DNA from: Legionellaceae bacterium
Lineage (GTDB): Bacteria > Pseudomonadota > Gammaproteobacteria > Legionellales > Legionellaceae
Assembly: GCA_020831865.1 (NCBI GenBank)
Contig: JAFIFT010000014.1
Coordinates: 1-64,000 of the forward strand
DNA: 64,000 nucleotides
Direction: 5' to 3'
The notes below the pieces were generated by a model, which was not told where the DNA came from, made no database searches, and worked only from the letters and a program-made list of their open reading frames with translations. Positions 7,208-18,494 of the stretch are shown in pieces. Position numbers and translations under genes: made by a program. The stretch's first letter is position 1, and each line of letters starts with the position of its first letter.

Positions 7208-8291
7208 AGGGCAATAGCACCTCCCAGCCCATCAGCCAGTGTACCCATACTTCCTGTCCTTGAGCGTATTCCAGCTCATCATCGTCCTCATCAAAAAATT
7301 CCGAGGCAAAAATTATTTTTCCAGACGGAAGGGCAACCTGCAGATCAACTGTTGAGCCTTTGTAGACAATATCCAGGATCGTGCCCGGGATCATGCCGTC
7401 ATGATGCGGTACTTCTTCCGGTTTCCACACGCGAATATCTTCCGGGCGAATCATCAAATGCACCATATCGTTCACTGCATATCCCTTATCGTTACGGCAA
7501 TGCAGCGACACACCTTCCACGCAGACCTCCAGCGTCGCGGCATCCGCTTTGAGAACCGCTACATTAAAAATGTTAGCTTCACCGATAAAATTAGCCACAT
7601 GCAGATTCGCTGGTGTTTCATAGACCTCGCGAGCCGTACCGATTTGTTCAATAACACCATGATTGAAAATGACAATGCGATCGGACATGGATAAGGCTTC
7701 TTCCTGATCATGGGTGACAAATATGAAGGTCATATTCAGACTTTTCTGAATTTGCTTGAGCTCGTACTGCATGGACTTCCGCAGACGATAATCCAGTGAA
7801 CTTAAGGGCTCGTCGAGTAATAGCACACGCGGTTGGTTAATAATTGCTCTGGCAATGGCGACTCGTTGTTGCTGTCCGCCGCTGAGCTGTTTAATCTGGC
7901 GGTGACGCAAGTCTGCCAGTTGCACCAGCCTGAGGGCCCGGATGACCCGTTCTTGTATCTCCTGTTCGCTTTTTTTTTGGCAGCGTAGGGAAAACGCGAC
8001 ATTCTCCAGGACATTCAGGTGCGGAAAGAGAGCATAACTTTGAAAAACCGTGTGTACATTGCGTTTTTGCGGGGGCAAATGGTTGACGCACTCTTTTTCG
8101 ATGTAAATGCGGCCGCTATCGGGTTGTTCAAATCCGGATATCAAACGCAGTAAGGTGGTTTTACCACAGCCTGACGGTCCCAACAGAGTGAGAAACTCTC
8201 CAGGAAACACCTGTAGATCAATAGAATTAAGAATCAGCTGCTCGCCAAAGCTTTTGCTGACTCCTTGAATGTCAATCAGTGGGTTAGACAT
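7197..8291 (-). CDS. potA: Spermidine/putrescine ABC transporter ATPase PotA
   Basis: This 364-residue ATPase powers polyamine import. Walker A GPSGCGKTT lies at 38-46, the signature LSGGQQQR at 136-143, Walker B VLLLDEP at 156-162, and the H-loop in FVTHDQEEA. A TOBE regulatory domain occupies the C-terminal ~120 residues. It is the first gene of the operon. The gap upstream (8292-8461) would hold the promoter, though no near-consensus element stands out there. Confidence 0.94.
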   Translation of the reverse strand: MSNPLIDIQGVSKSFGEQLILNSIDLQVFPGEFLTLLGPSGCGKTTLLRLISGFEQPDSGRIYIEKECVNHLPPQKRNVHTVFQSYALFPHLNVLENVAFSLRCQKKSEQEIQERVIRALRLVQLADLRHRQIKQLSGGQQQRVAIARAIINQPRVLLLDEPLSSLDYRLRKSMQYELKQIQKSLNMTFIFVTHDQEEALSMSDRIVIFNHGVIEQIGTAREVYETPANLHVANFIGEANIFNVAVLKADAATLEVCVEGVSLHCRNDKGYAVNDMVHLMIRPEDIRVWKPEEVPHHDGMIPGTILDIVYKGSTVDLQVALPSGKIIFASEFFDEDDDELEYAQGQEVWVHWLMGWEVLLPYEN

Positions 8292-8461
8292 GGCATCTAT
8301 GCGGTAAAAAGTGGCAATTATGGAGCCAGATGGGGAAATTGTCCAGTCTCAATTGCAGTCAGGAGCCGGTATGCGTGATGAGGGCAGGCTGCTTTCGCTA
8401 CGCTTATGACTTGCAGCAACAAAAAATATCCTATCAGGCATTTGTTGCTGCTAAAAGGGCA

Positions 8462-8842
8462 CTAAAAATTGGATTGCTTCTGTGCTTCCTGCACCAGATT
8501 ACAAATTTCCGCATCGCTCCCATCGTGGCAGATAATTCTTCCCTTTTCATCCATATCGCGCACACCGCCTTGCCACAGGCAGCAACCCTGCAGACTTTGG
8601 AAGTCCATGACGGCGTGGCGGGTACAATAACAAGCGGAATAATCACCATTTTCACAAACATAACGACCGGCTGAAGAATCGCAATAACTGATCCCCCCCA
8701 TGTTTCCACAGCAGCTGTCTTGCTTTTTTCCGCAATCCCGCGGACAGGACTGCCCGGATCCTATACTAAAGCAGGCCAGCGCAAAGGGGCTCCAACAGAC
8801 AAGACTGGCCAGTACTATGCTTTTTAACATCAAGGTACGCAT
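8462..8842 (-). CDS. Cysteine-rich exported protein of unknown function
   Basis: The 126-residue protein starts at ATG 8842, after a GAGGACGGA ribosome site. It has a signal peptide ending near FALA at residues ~20-23. The mature part of about 100 residues carries 13 cysteines, many in CC, CxC or CxxxC spacing, so a disulfide-stabilised periplasmic or secreted domain is likely. The first mature residue would be cysteine, but alanine at -3 makes it a poor lipobox. An in-frame upstream start at 8929 would add 29 residues without a ribosome site. I do not recognise the family. Confidence 0.75.
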   Translation of the reverse strand: MRTLMLKSIVLASLVCWSPFALACFSIGSGQSCPRDCGKKQDSCCGNMGGISYCDSSAGRYVCENGDYSACYCTRHAVMDFQSLQGCCLWQGGVRDMDEKGRIICHDGSDAEICNLVQEAQKQSNF

Positions 8843-8930
8843 CTGTTTTCCGTCCTCAGGGGTATCGATAAGAAAAGAATAGCACAAGCCCATCAAAAGC
8901 ACATGATCCTTGCATGGCTTTCGGCCCATG

Positions 8931-9476
8931 ACAAAGACGGGTTTTTAGCCCATTTTATAAAAATGGCCAAAGTCCAGGCTTTACGCACAGCATCCATACG
9001 ATCGTGACTCGAGATCGAAACTGGATTCCGCGCATAAAGCGTGGAAAGTAGGCGGTTTGACTTATTGCGGCGCGTTTAGATGCGTTTGCCCTGCAAAAAA
9101 TGCCGTCTTTGCGAACGAAGTGAAGCAATCCAGATTTATTTTTAATTGAAATTCCGATCTGGATTGCTTCGCTAATGCTCGCAAAGACGGGTTTTTGGCC
9201 CATTTTACAAAAATGGCCAAAGTCCAGGCTTTGCGCACAGTATCCATACGATCTTGACTCGAGATCGAACTGGATTCCGCGTACAAAGCGCGCAAAGTAG
9301 GCGGTTTGACTTATTGTGGCGCGTTTAGATGCGTTTGCCCTGCAAAAAATGCTGTCTTTGCGAACGAAGTGAAGCAATCCAGATTGATTTTTAATTGAAA
9401 TTCCGAGCTGGATTGCTTCGCTAATGCTCGCAAAGACGGGTTTTTGGCCCATTTTACAAAAATGGCCAAAGTCCAG
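8931..9476. repeat. Tandem ~250-bp compound repeat carrying the interspersed palindrome
   Basis: Two full units (8977-9226 and 9227-9476, periods 250 and 249 bases) follow the tail of a third (8931-8976). Each unit holds a ~110-bp segment with conserved sequence, then the palindromic core with arms CTGGATTGCTTC and GAAGCAATCCAG. It ends in GGCCATTTTTGT-like termini (CCAAAGTCCAG). The same core occurs at 25.9 kb and 32.0 kb. Open frames through the array mirror the repeat and are not treated as genes. Together with flanking sequence this explains the gene-free stretch 8843-9611. Confidence 0.85.
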
Positions 9477-9611
9477 ATATCTGGGGAGTTATTAAAAATA
9501 CTAAAAAAGAACCGCTTGGGCATGGTAAACGGCAAGACAGATGCCCGCTTGCCACAGCTTGTCAGGGAAACGAGTTTGTGATAAAACAAATTTTTTCATG
9601 GATTTTATGAT

Positions 9612-10514
9612 ATGGATCGTTTCTTTGGATTTGTCTTGTTTTTTTTGGGGGTGCTTTTAGGCAGCCTCCCGGTTTATGCCGAGCCTCCCGCAACACGGGT
9701 GGGGATGGCACTGGTACATGGCACCAATGATCACCGCAGCGATGCCGTTGGTGGCTACTGGAAACTGGATTTTCTTGACACCCTGGCGCAGGCTTTGCCT
9801 GAGAAAAACCTTCTTTTTGTGGCGCACTGCGATTTTGGCCAGTATATGTGGGATGAAGCGGCCGCGGGCTGTTTGGCTGAGCAGTTATTGACCTTTATTG
9901 ATGAGCAGAAACTGGATAAAGTGCTGCTCTTTACGCATTCAGATGGTGCGAATGTGGTGCGCTGGATTTTATCCAATCCCACCTATGATCCGCGTTATTT
10001 CAGGTTACTGGGTTATGTGCGGGAGGTGATTGCGCTCGCGCCCTCCAGCGGAGGCTCGCCTCTGGCGGATGAAGCCATGAATGGAGGATTGTTTGAGGAG
10101 AGTCTGGGCTGGCTTTTGGGTTATCGTAATAACGCCGTACGCCAGCAAAGAGTCGCTAACATGGGGCTTTTCAATCAACAAATCGTCTTGGGTGCCAAAG
10201 GCCAGCCGGCGTTGGCTGTGCCTTTTAGAGTGATCGTGGGCTCTAATGTGGAGGCATCCCCCCTGTCTTCCGCCAGTTATTGTAATGGTTATTTACTAAA
10301 CAGTGCTTTAAAGATCAGCAAAATCTATCTCGCCCCCTGTTCGGATGGTTTTTTGGAATGCCGCTCGCAAGAGGCCGCAGGTGAAGTCTGGTTTTATGAT
10401 GTGCAACGAACGGTTGGTGGCAAGAGTTTGAGCCATAATCAGAGCCGGCATCATTGTTTTGGTCTGGATAGCATCATATTAGAACATTTAGCGGCAACAG
10501 GAGTGACCGGATGA
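9612..10514 (+). CDS. Exported alpha/beta-hydrolase-like protein
   Basis: The 300-residue protein has a signal peptide (residues 1-23, cleavage after VYA) and a nucleophile-elbow-like motif, FTHSDGAN (serine 110), on a strand-turn-helix, as in lipases and esterases. The usual first glycine of GxSxG is threonine. An early LVHGTND loop could form the oxyanion hole and H280/H281 near the C-terminus could complete the triad. It overlaps the next gene by 4 bases, so they are probably co-translated. The substrate is unknown; esterase or lipase activity is inference. Confidence 0.7.
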   Translation: MDRFFGFVLFFLGVLLGSLPVYAEPPATRVGMALVHGTNDHRSDAVGGYWKLDFLDTLAQALPEKNLLFVAHCDFGQYMWDEAAAGCLAEQLLTFIDEQKLDKVLLFTHSDGANVVRWILSNPTYDPRYFRLLGYVREVIALAPSSGGSPLADEAMNGGLFEESLGWLLGYRNNAVRQQRVANMGLFNQQIVLGAKGQPALAVPFRVIVGSNVEASPLSSASYCNGYLLNSALKISKIYLAPCSDGFLECRSQEAAGEVWFYDVQRTVGGKSLSHNQSRHHCFGLDSIILEHLAATGVTG

Positions 10515-11695
10515 GACGATTGGTAATTTTGCTGTTATTGTGCGGTCATGCTGTTGTGGCCAGAGCGCTGGTATTACCAGAGCAAGCTATTCGTGCCTAT
10601 ACTTGCCAGACGTGCCCGCAGTTGAGCCATAGTTCGCTGTCCACCCATTGGCCGCTGCCACGGCAAGCCTGGTTTAGTCAGCAGGTGCGCAGTCAGGAAA
10701 GCCGCTCCTGGCAACAGGGGTTAAGCGGGCGGGATCTGGTAGCAGGCTTTCCCCTGCATACCTTGGCGGAGCGGGCGGTAATTCGTTTAACTCCACTGCA
10801 GGGAAAACCGCGGTCAAACTGGCAGCAGGCATTATCGATCGTGTCAGCGCAGGGAAAAAAATGGTCTGTGCCCGAAGCGGGGCAGTCAACGGATGCTTCC
10901 GCTTTGCCGCTTGCGCCGGAGCTGGCGCAAAATAGTCTACTGCTGGAATTGGCACCGGAGCTGGCGCATGGCAGCTTTCGCCTGCAACTGGCCGGCGGGG
11001 AAACTGAACCGGATGCTCGCTGGCAGCTCTCCGTCTACGATCGCTTTTCTGATTTGTATTTGCATGTGGAAACTGATAAAGCCGAATATCAATACGGTGA
11101 TCTGCTGACTGCCACGATTTATATGCATGACGCTTCGCGTCGCTATCCCTTGGAATTGCTGGAGGCTTTTGTGGAAATACCCGGTGGCAGACGGCAGGCG
11201 CTGGTACTGGAAGCGGTCAAACCATCAGTCTATCAGGGGACGTTTCGTCTGCAGGAGTACCGGCTCATGCAGGGAGAAAACTGGAATCTGCAGGTGCGGG
11301 CGCATCAGCAGCGCGAAGACAGTATCGTGATTCGCACGGCCAATACTCTTTTTTCCTATACGGTGCCTTCCGCTAAAGTCAAATCGCTGCACAGGGACAG
11401 CCGTAATCTCTGGGACATTGATGTTGCGGTTGAAACGGCTATGCCCAGCCGTTATGCAGTGCAAGCCATTTTATATGGTTATGATGCGCACGGGCAATTA
11501 CAGGCGGCGCAATTAGCGCAGAGTGCCCAATGGTTGGAAAAGGGAGAGGGGAGAATGACCCTCCATTTTGGCGAAGAGGCAATGGCTGAGTTGAAAGCAC
11601 CTTATCATATTGGGGCAATCAAACTCAGTGATTTGACTCAGCTCAAGCCGGTTTATTATCATAGCCCCCTTATTCCTGTTGATGAGTTGCTATGA
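10511..11695 (+). CDS. Exported DUF4785-like protein
   Basis: The 394-residue protein has a signal peptide (residues 1-19) and a CxxC pair at C32/C35 just after cleavage. A long beta-rich body follows, with Ig-like stretches such as HVETDKAEYQYGDLLTATIY. Length and composition fit the DUF4785 family known from Legionella, but that identification is from memory of the pattern. It sits between the secreted hydrolase and rmuC with 4-base overlaps on both sides. A structural or chaperone-like role for the hydrolase is possible but unproven. Confidence 0.65.
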   Translation: MRRLVILLLLCGHAVVARALVLPEQAIRAYTCQTCPQLSHSSLSTHWPLPRQAWFSQQVRSQESRSWQQGLSGRDLVAGFPLHTLAERAVIRLTPLQGKPRSNWQQALSIVSAQGKKWSVPEAGQSTDASALPLAPELAQNSLLLELAPELAHGSFRLQLAGGETEPDARWQLSVYDRFSDLYLHVETDKAEYQYGDLLTATIYMHDASRRYPLELLEAFVEIPGGRRQALVLEAVKPSVYQGTFRLQEYRLMQGENWNLQVRAHQQREDSIVIRTANTLFSYTVPSAKVKSLHRDSRNLWDIDVAVETAMPSRYAVQAILYGYDAHGQLQAAQLAQSAQWLEKGEGRMTLHFGEEAMAELKAPYHIGAIKLSDLTQLKPVYYHSPLIPVDELL

Positions 11696-12924
11696 TCGAG
11701 CCTGTGCTGGAACCTTTACGGCAAATATTTGCCGATAAAAGCCATATTATCATTGCGTTGCAGGCGATGATTTTCTTACCCCTGCTGTTGTTAGTCTGTT
11801 TTAGCCGACGACAGGAACGCCGGCTGCTTGCGCAACTGGCAGCATACTCCCATCAGCAGGAATTGGATCGTCAACAGCAGCTGATGCGCTTACAGCAGGA
11901 AATCATCCAGCAAATCGCGCAGGGACAATTACAGTCGCAGGCCCTGGTTGGCGACCATGTGGCGCGGCAAATGAAAGAGGTACGGGAACAATTACAGGCC
12001 AGCTTTACGCAACATGCCGGTTCGTTAACATCGCATTTGCAGAGTCTGACTCAGGAAATTCGTGATCATCTACAGCGTTTGAGTCAACAGGTGAATCAAC
12101 GTCTGCAAGAGGGCTTTGAAAAAACATCGACCACCTTTACGGATGTGGTGAAACGTCTGGCGATTATTGACGAGGCGCAAAAGCGTATTACGGAACTGTC
12201 AACCCATGTAGTGAGCCTGCAGGATGTGCTGACCGACAAACGTTCGCGTGGCGCCTTCGGAGAGGTACAGCTGGAAAGCCTGATTGCCAACATGATCCCC
12301 GCAAACCACTATAAAATGCAGCATAGCCTCAGCAACGGCAAGCGGGTTGACTGTATGTTATTTTTGCCGCAGCCCACAGGCGATGTGGCGATTGATGCTA
12401 AATTTCCTCTCGAAACCTATCAGAAAATCCATAATCTGACAGCAGGCTCCGCTGAACGCAAAGGACTCCAGCAACAGTTTCGTCAGGATATGCAAAAACA
12501 TATTCGTGATATCGCAGAGAAATATATCCTTCCTCCTGAAACCTCCGATGGGGCGGTGATGTTTATTCCGGCAGAGGCCATATTTTCCGAGATTCACGCC
12601 CATTATCCCGAGTTAGTGAGCCTGGCTCAGCGCAGCCGGGTATGGATGGTGTCCCCGAGTACCCTGATGGCGGTTCTGACTACCGCCCGTGCTGTTTTGA
12701 AAGACGATGCCACCCGCAAACAGGTGCATATCATCCAACAGCATTTGCAGTCATTGGCTGAGGATTTCCAGCGTTTTGAAAAACGAATGGATAAATTGTC
12801 CAAACATATTGATCAGGCACATCAGGATGTCAGTGATGTGAATATTTCCGCGAAAAAAATTAGCCAGCGCTTTCAACGTATTGAACAGGTAGAGCTGGAT
12901 GAAACGCTCGAAGAGATGCTCTGA
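11692..12924 (+). CDS. rmuC: DNA recombination protein RmuC
   Basis: The 410-residue protein has one N-terminal membrane anchor (~19-37) and a long glutamine-rich coiled coil (~45-140). The RmuC nuclease-like domain contains the conserved SRGAFGEVQLESL, VDCMLFLP, DAKFPLE and MFIPAEAIFSEI segments. RmuC proteins limit sequence inversions at short inverted repeats; the restriction-endonuclease-like fold is known from the family. The ATG overlaps the preceding gene by 4 bases. Confidence 0.93.
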   Translation: MIEPVLEPLRQIFADKSHIIIALQAMIFLPLLLLVCFSRRQERRLLAQLAAYSHQQELDRQQQLMRLQQEIIQQIAQGQLQSQALVGDHVARQMKEVREQLQASFTQHAGSLTSHLQSLTQEIRDHLQRLSQQVNQRLQEGFEKTSTTFTDVVKRLAIIDEAQKRITELSTHVVSLQDVLTDKRSRGAFGEVQLESLIANMIPANHYKMQHSLSNGKRVDCMLFLPQPTGDVAIDAKFPLETYQKIHNLTAGSAERKGLQQQFRQDMQKHIRDIAEKYILPPETSDGAVMFIPAEAIFSEIHAHYPELVSLAQRSRVWMVSPSTLMAVLTTARAVLKDDATRKQVHIIQQHLQSLAEDFQRFEKRMDKLSKHIDQAHQDVSDVNISAKKISQRFQRIEQVELDETLEEML

Positions 12925-12966
12925 GCCGGACTGGCCAGATGCCTTACCCATGATGAGACAGGTTGA

Positions 12967-15003
<2,037 letters not shown>

Positions 15004-15142
15004 GAACGTCGGGCAGGGTTTCTGATTTTTTAAACCCCATTTAGCAATATTATTGAATAAAATGGTGGTGGTTATTTGCGTGAGAGCGCTGGCGTTATGA
15101 AATGTTTGGGGCATTTTGAGGAATAAAAATTAAAGGGAATTT
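15004..15142. other. Gene-free sequence between ligA and the MITE-like element
   Basis: AT-rich sequence with no open frame of note and no clear promoter or terminator. Together with the element at 15143-15316 and the promoter region of the next gene it fills the 452-bp gap. Confidence 0.5.
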
Positions 15143-15316
15143 CAGGGTAACCGCATCTAATTGAACCTTGTAAAATCAAAATGCCTACGTTCCGTGCTTT
15201 ATGCACGGAATCCGGCTTCTACCGTCATCCAAGTCCGTTTGAATACCGTGCATAAAGCACGGTACGTAGGCAAAAATGAGATTTTTAGTGTTCAAAATTT
15301 AGATTCGGTTACCCTG
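15143..15316. mobile_element. 174-bp MITE-like inverted-repeat element
   Basis: The element begins with CAGGGTAACCG (15143-15153) and ends with the exact complement CGGTTACCCTG (15306-15316). An inner pair is longer still: TGCCTACG, then CCGTGCTTTATGCACGG on the left, mirrored by CCGTGCATAAAGCACGG and CGTAGGCA on the right. The whole could fold into one long stem. It has no coding capacity; the overlapping open frame is incidental. This is the expected form of a non-autonomous transposable element. Confidence 0.75.
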
Positions 15317-15455
15317 AAGGAAATTTTGATTTTAAATTATGAAAAAAGTATGATGATTAATTGTCATCTACCAATACCAAGCAGCCATCTGGGATTGATG
15401 TTGCCGGCAAGAGGTTTTTTTGTAATTTCAATGATGTTGCATAAGGATAGAAAAC

Positions 15456-16943
15456 ATGATTAAAAACAACAAACATTTTTTTCTGTGCGTGCTCCTGATG
15501 TCGCTGTGGTCTTTCTGGGAGATTCCAGTAACCATGGCAGGAACCCCATTATGGACCTTTGAGCCGCTGACCACTACCACGGTTGCAGTTCCTGCCAATG
15601 GAACGGCGACAGTTCAATACCGAGTGACCAATCAATCCAGCAAACCGCATACCTTGGTGATGCAGCCCATGACGGGTATTGAGCAAACCACCACAGGAGG
15701 CAGCATTTGTGGTAGCCCCTTTGTGTTACGAGGCAAGAGTTCCTGTATACTGTCTTTACAGATTAACGGCGCTCAGCTAAGCCACCCCATTGTGGATGGT
15801 CCTGTACTTTGTCAACAGGGATCTACTAATCAGTGTTATCGACCAAGTTCCCCCAATATTCTACGGGTCACACAGGTACCGCCGACAACCAGCGCGGTGA
15901 TTTCCGTCACTGGCTCACCTTTAACGCTCACGGTAAATGGACCAACTGGACAGCTTACGATTCATAATACCTCCACTGAGGTTGCGGCTACCAATGTTAC
16001 CTCTGATTTTGCGGGGACAGCTTTGGATGGTAATGTATCGGAAACAGACAATACCTGTGCCAATGTACCACCAGGAGATAATTGTGTCATAACGTACATG
16101 CCAGGTAGCATGGTAGTAGCGCAAACGCCTTTCACTATCCGAGGGACTAATACCAATGCCTTGGTTGCAGCTATTGCTGTGCAGTCAGGTAGCAGCCTCT
16201 CCTCCGTTACCCCCGATTCAGGAACGGAAGTAGGTGAGGCAGGCGTGACGCTGACGGGTGAAGGATTACTAGGTGCAACATCTGTAAGGTTTGGAGGAGT
16301 CGAGGCCAGTGATGTTGTTGTCGTCAATTCCACTACAGTAACCGCGGTCACACCTGCCCATGCTCCTGGTCCTGTCGATGTGGTGGTTGACACACCGGCT
16401 GGTGGGGCGACACTGGTCAATGGCTATACTTACCTTTCCACGGCAGTGGGACAAGCTTCAGGCGGTGGCACCATTGCCTGTTTAGATGGTGGCTTCGGGA
16501 ATCTTATTGCAGCCATAGACGATAGTAGTACAGGCATCCAATGGGGAGGATTTGGGACTGCGGTTGGCGCTGAAAGTGAGGATGATGGATTCACTAATAC
16601 CCAAGCTATCATTGATACATTAGGCAATAATGGTGGGATACCTTACGCGGCACAACTGTGTAATGATTACTCAGTGGATTCTCAGGGTAATAGCCCTTGT
16701 CAGCCAGGAAATACTTGCTATGAAGATTGGTTTTTACCAGCTAGATCACAGCTTGATTGTTTATATAATAATCGCGCAGACTTGGGTGACTTTGGTGATA
16801 CCGATTATTGGAGCTCTACCGAGTATTCCGATGATCCAGGATTTGATGTATGGAATCAAGACTTTCAAAACGGTGACCAGAATGTAGGCCTTAAGACTTT
16901 GACTCTTTCAGTTAGGTGTGTCCGATCCTTGAGTATGCCTTGA
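15456..16943 (+). CDS. Exported protein with IPT/TIG and DUF1566 domains
   Basis: The 495-residue protein has an N-terminal signal peptide (hydrophobic core FFLCVLLMSLWSFW). A beta-rich region with cysteine-bounded loops lies at ~30-240. An IPT/TIG-like Ig domain (~246-325, VTPDSGTEVGEAGVTLTGEG) follows, and the C-terminus is DUF1566/Lcl-like (WFLPARSQLDCLY, YWSSTEYSDD, SVRCVR). Such proteins are surface or secreted and the C-terminal domain resembles that of collagen-like adhesins, so adhesion is plausible but inferred. The ribosome site AAGGATAG precedes ATG 15456. It lies beside a MITE-like element. Confidence 0.82.
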   Translation: MIKNNKHFFLCVLLMSLWSFWEIPVTMAGTPLWTFEPLTTTTVAVPANGTATVQYRVTNQSSKPHTLVMQPMTGIEQTTTGGSICGSPFVLRGKSSCILSLQINGAQLSHPIVDGPVLCQQGSTNQCYRPSSPNILRVTQVPPTTSAVISVTGSPLTLTVNGPTGQLTIHNTSTEVAATNVTSDFAGTALDGNVSETDNTCANVPPGDNCVITYMPGSMVVAQTPFTIRGTNTNALVAAIAVQSGSSLSSVTPDSGTEVGEAGVTLTGEGLLGATSVRFGGVEASDVVVVNSTTVTAVTPAHAPGPVDVVVDTPAGGATLVNGYTYLSTAVGQASGGGTIACLDGGFGNLIAAIDDSSTGIQWGGFGTAVGAESEDDGFTNTQAIIDTLGNNGGIPYAAQLCNDYSVDSQGNSPCQPGNTCYEDWFLPARSQLDCLYNNRADLGDFGDTDYWSSTEYSDDPGFDVWNQDFQNGDQNVGLKTLTLSVRCVRSLSMP

Positions 16944-17084
16944 AGACATGGCGAGGCAGCTTTCCAGGTAAAATGCCGGAACAGATCTGTTTGAACCGGC
17001 TTAATAGTAGATGTTTAAAACTGCCTGGGATACAGGACTGATCTGGGTGGTGTCGTAGCGAGATGCATCTCGTGATGAAACCGC

Positions 17085-18488
17085 CTAGGCCAGTGTTTTC
17101 AGCTCATCAATTCTCGCCTGAATTCTGGCTTGAATATAGCTATCTGATTTTTGATACGCTTTGGCCTGTTTCAGTTGATAAATGGCTTCTTTGCGCTTTC
17201 CCTGCAGCATGTGACATTGTGCCTGAGTGAAATAGGCATAGGCTTTCTTGCCGTCTGCGGCCTGGGTGCGGGCCAGTTTGAGGCAGAGTGACAGATCACG
17301 TGGAAACAAACGGCTGCCTTTAAGAAAAATCATACTGGCTTTTTCATGCTCGCCTGCCTGACTCAGGCCCTCTCCGTAACTTAAAATGCTGGCATAATTT
17401 TCGGGAAAACTGTGATAAAGGTTGGCCAAACGTTTCAGTGCGGCACTGTGGTCCTGTCGAGCCATTTCCGAGTTGGCCAGCGCAATCTGGTAAAAGCGGT
17501 TATCAGGATCGGAGGTGCTGAGCTTGCGTAGAGCCGTATAGGCTTCGTCAAAATGATTTATAGCCAGCATAGCCAAAGACTTGCCATATTCACAGGCGTA
17601 GCGCGGTTGGCTTTTCTGGCATTGCAGACGGTAGAAATCCAGCAGTTCCTTGCTGTTTCCCGCCACTGCATTGCGAATTAACTCTTTGAATAAATAGTAG
17701 TTCCTCGGATTGCTCTGTTCGGGAGCCGGGAAGCGGCCCAGGCGACCTTCTGCTTCAGCAATACGGTCATCATCCAGTGGATGGGTGCGTAATATTCCTG
17801 GTATATTCGCACTATAGTAGCGTGAACTCTGTTGCATTTTTTTAAAGAAGGCCACCATTCCACGCGGATCAAAGCCGGCCTGGCTTAACATTTGGATACC
17901 AATTCGGTCGGCTTCTTTTTCGTTTGAGCGGATAAAATTAATATTGTCTTGTGCGAAACCACCTAATGACGCCATGATAGCACCGCTGCCTAAAGCGGGA
18001 TTCAGTATGCCAAGGGCCGCGGAAGCCAGGAGTGATGCCAGTTTGGGAATGCGCATTTGTTTTTCATGTTCCAGCATACGGTAAAGATGGTGTAGGCGAA
18101 CGTGCGCAATTTCATGAGCCATGACGCCGGCAAGCTCGCTCTCGCTTTCACTGGCCAGAATGAGTTGGGTATTGAGGCCAATGTAGCCACCGGGGCCCGC
18201 AAAGGCATTGATTTCTGGTGATTTTACAATAAAAAAATACGGCTTTTTCATGGGCGTATTGCGGGTAATTTTATGACCGATATGATTAATATATTCCGTC
18301 GCCAGCGGGTGGCGTTCGACCTCGCTGGATTGATTAATGAGTTCGACAAATTGCTTTTCCAGCTCATCTAACTCGCGATTGGAGTAGGGATTGAATGCAT
18401 GGTTGCTGGCAAAAGGCTGACAGAATATCGCCAGCATGAGTAGGCATAAACCAGTTTTGCGTTGAAGAATGCGGAGCGTTCTTGACAT
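17085..18488 (-). CDS. bepA: Periplasmic M48 metalloprotease/chaperone, BepA-like
   Basis: The 467-residue protein has a signal sequence (1-~31). The zinc protease motif HEIAH lies at 125-129 and the third ligand is in NEKEADRIG (E192). TPR repeats fill residues ~280-460. BepA helps assemble or degrade outer-membrane proteins such as LptD together with the BAM complex. The ATG lies 6 bases after the serA stop, so it is probably transcribed with serB-serA, which is not its usual context. The length is close to the E. coli protein. Confidence 0.9.
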   Translation of the reverse strand: MSRTLRILQRKTGLCLLMLAIFCQPFASNHAFNPYSNRELDELEKQFVELINQSSEVERHPLATEYINHIGHKITRNTPMKKPYFFIVKSPEINAFAGPGGYIGLNTQLILASESESELAGVMAHEIAHVRLHHLYRMLEHEKQMRIPKLASLLASAALGILNPALGSGAIMASLGGFAQDNINFIRSNEKEADRIGIQMLSQAGFDPRGMVAFFKKMQQSSRYYSANIPGILRTHPLDDDRIAEAEGRLGRFPAPEQSNPRNYYLFKELIRNAVAGNSKELLDFYRLQCQKSQPRYACEYGKSLAMLAINHFDEAYTALRKLSTSDPDNRFYQIALANSEMARQDHSAALKRLANLYHSFPENYASILSYGEGLSQAGEHEKASMIFLKGSRLFPRDLSLCLKLARTQAADGKKAYAYFTQAQCHMLQGKRKEAIYQLKQAKAYQKSDSYIQARIQARIDELKTLA

Positions 18489-18494
18489 CGAATC

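Noticed and set aside
8931-9476. CRISPR array in the tandem repeats
   Set aside because: The units are ~250 bp with no variable spacers, and single palindromes of the same type occur elsewhere as dispersed copies.
8955-9589. Open frames running through the ~250-bp tandem repeats
   Set aside because: The predicted proteins simply copy the repeated DNA; there are no starts with ribosome sites.
15161-15463. 100-residue frame before the IPT/DUF1566 gene
   Set aside because: It lies mostly within the MITE-like inverted repeat and is explained by it.
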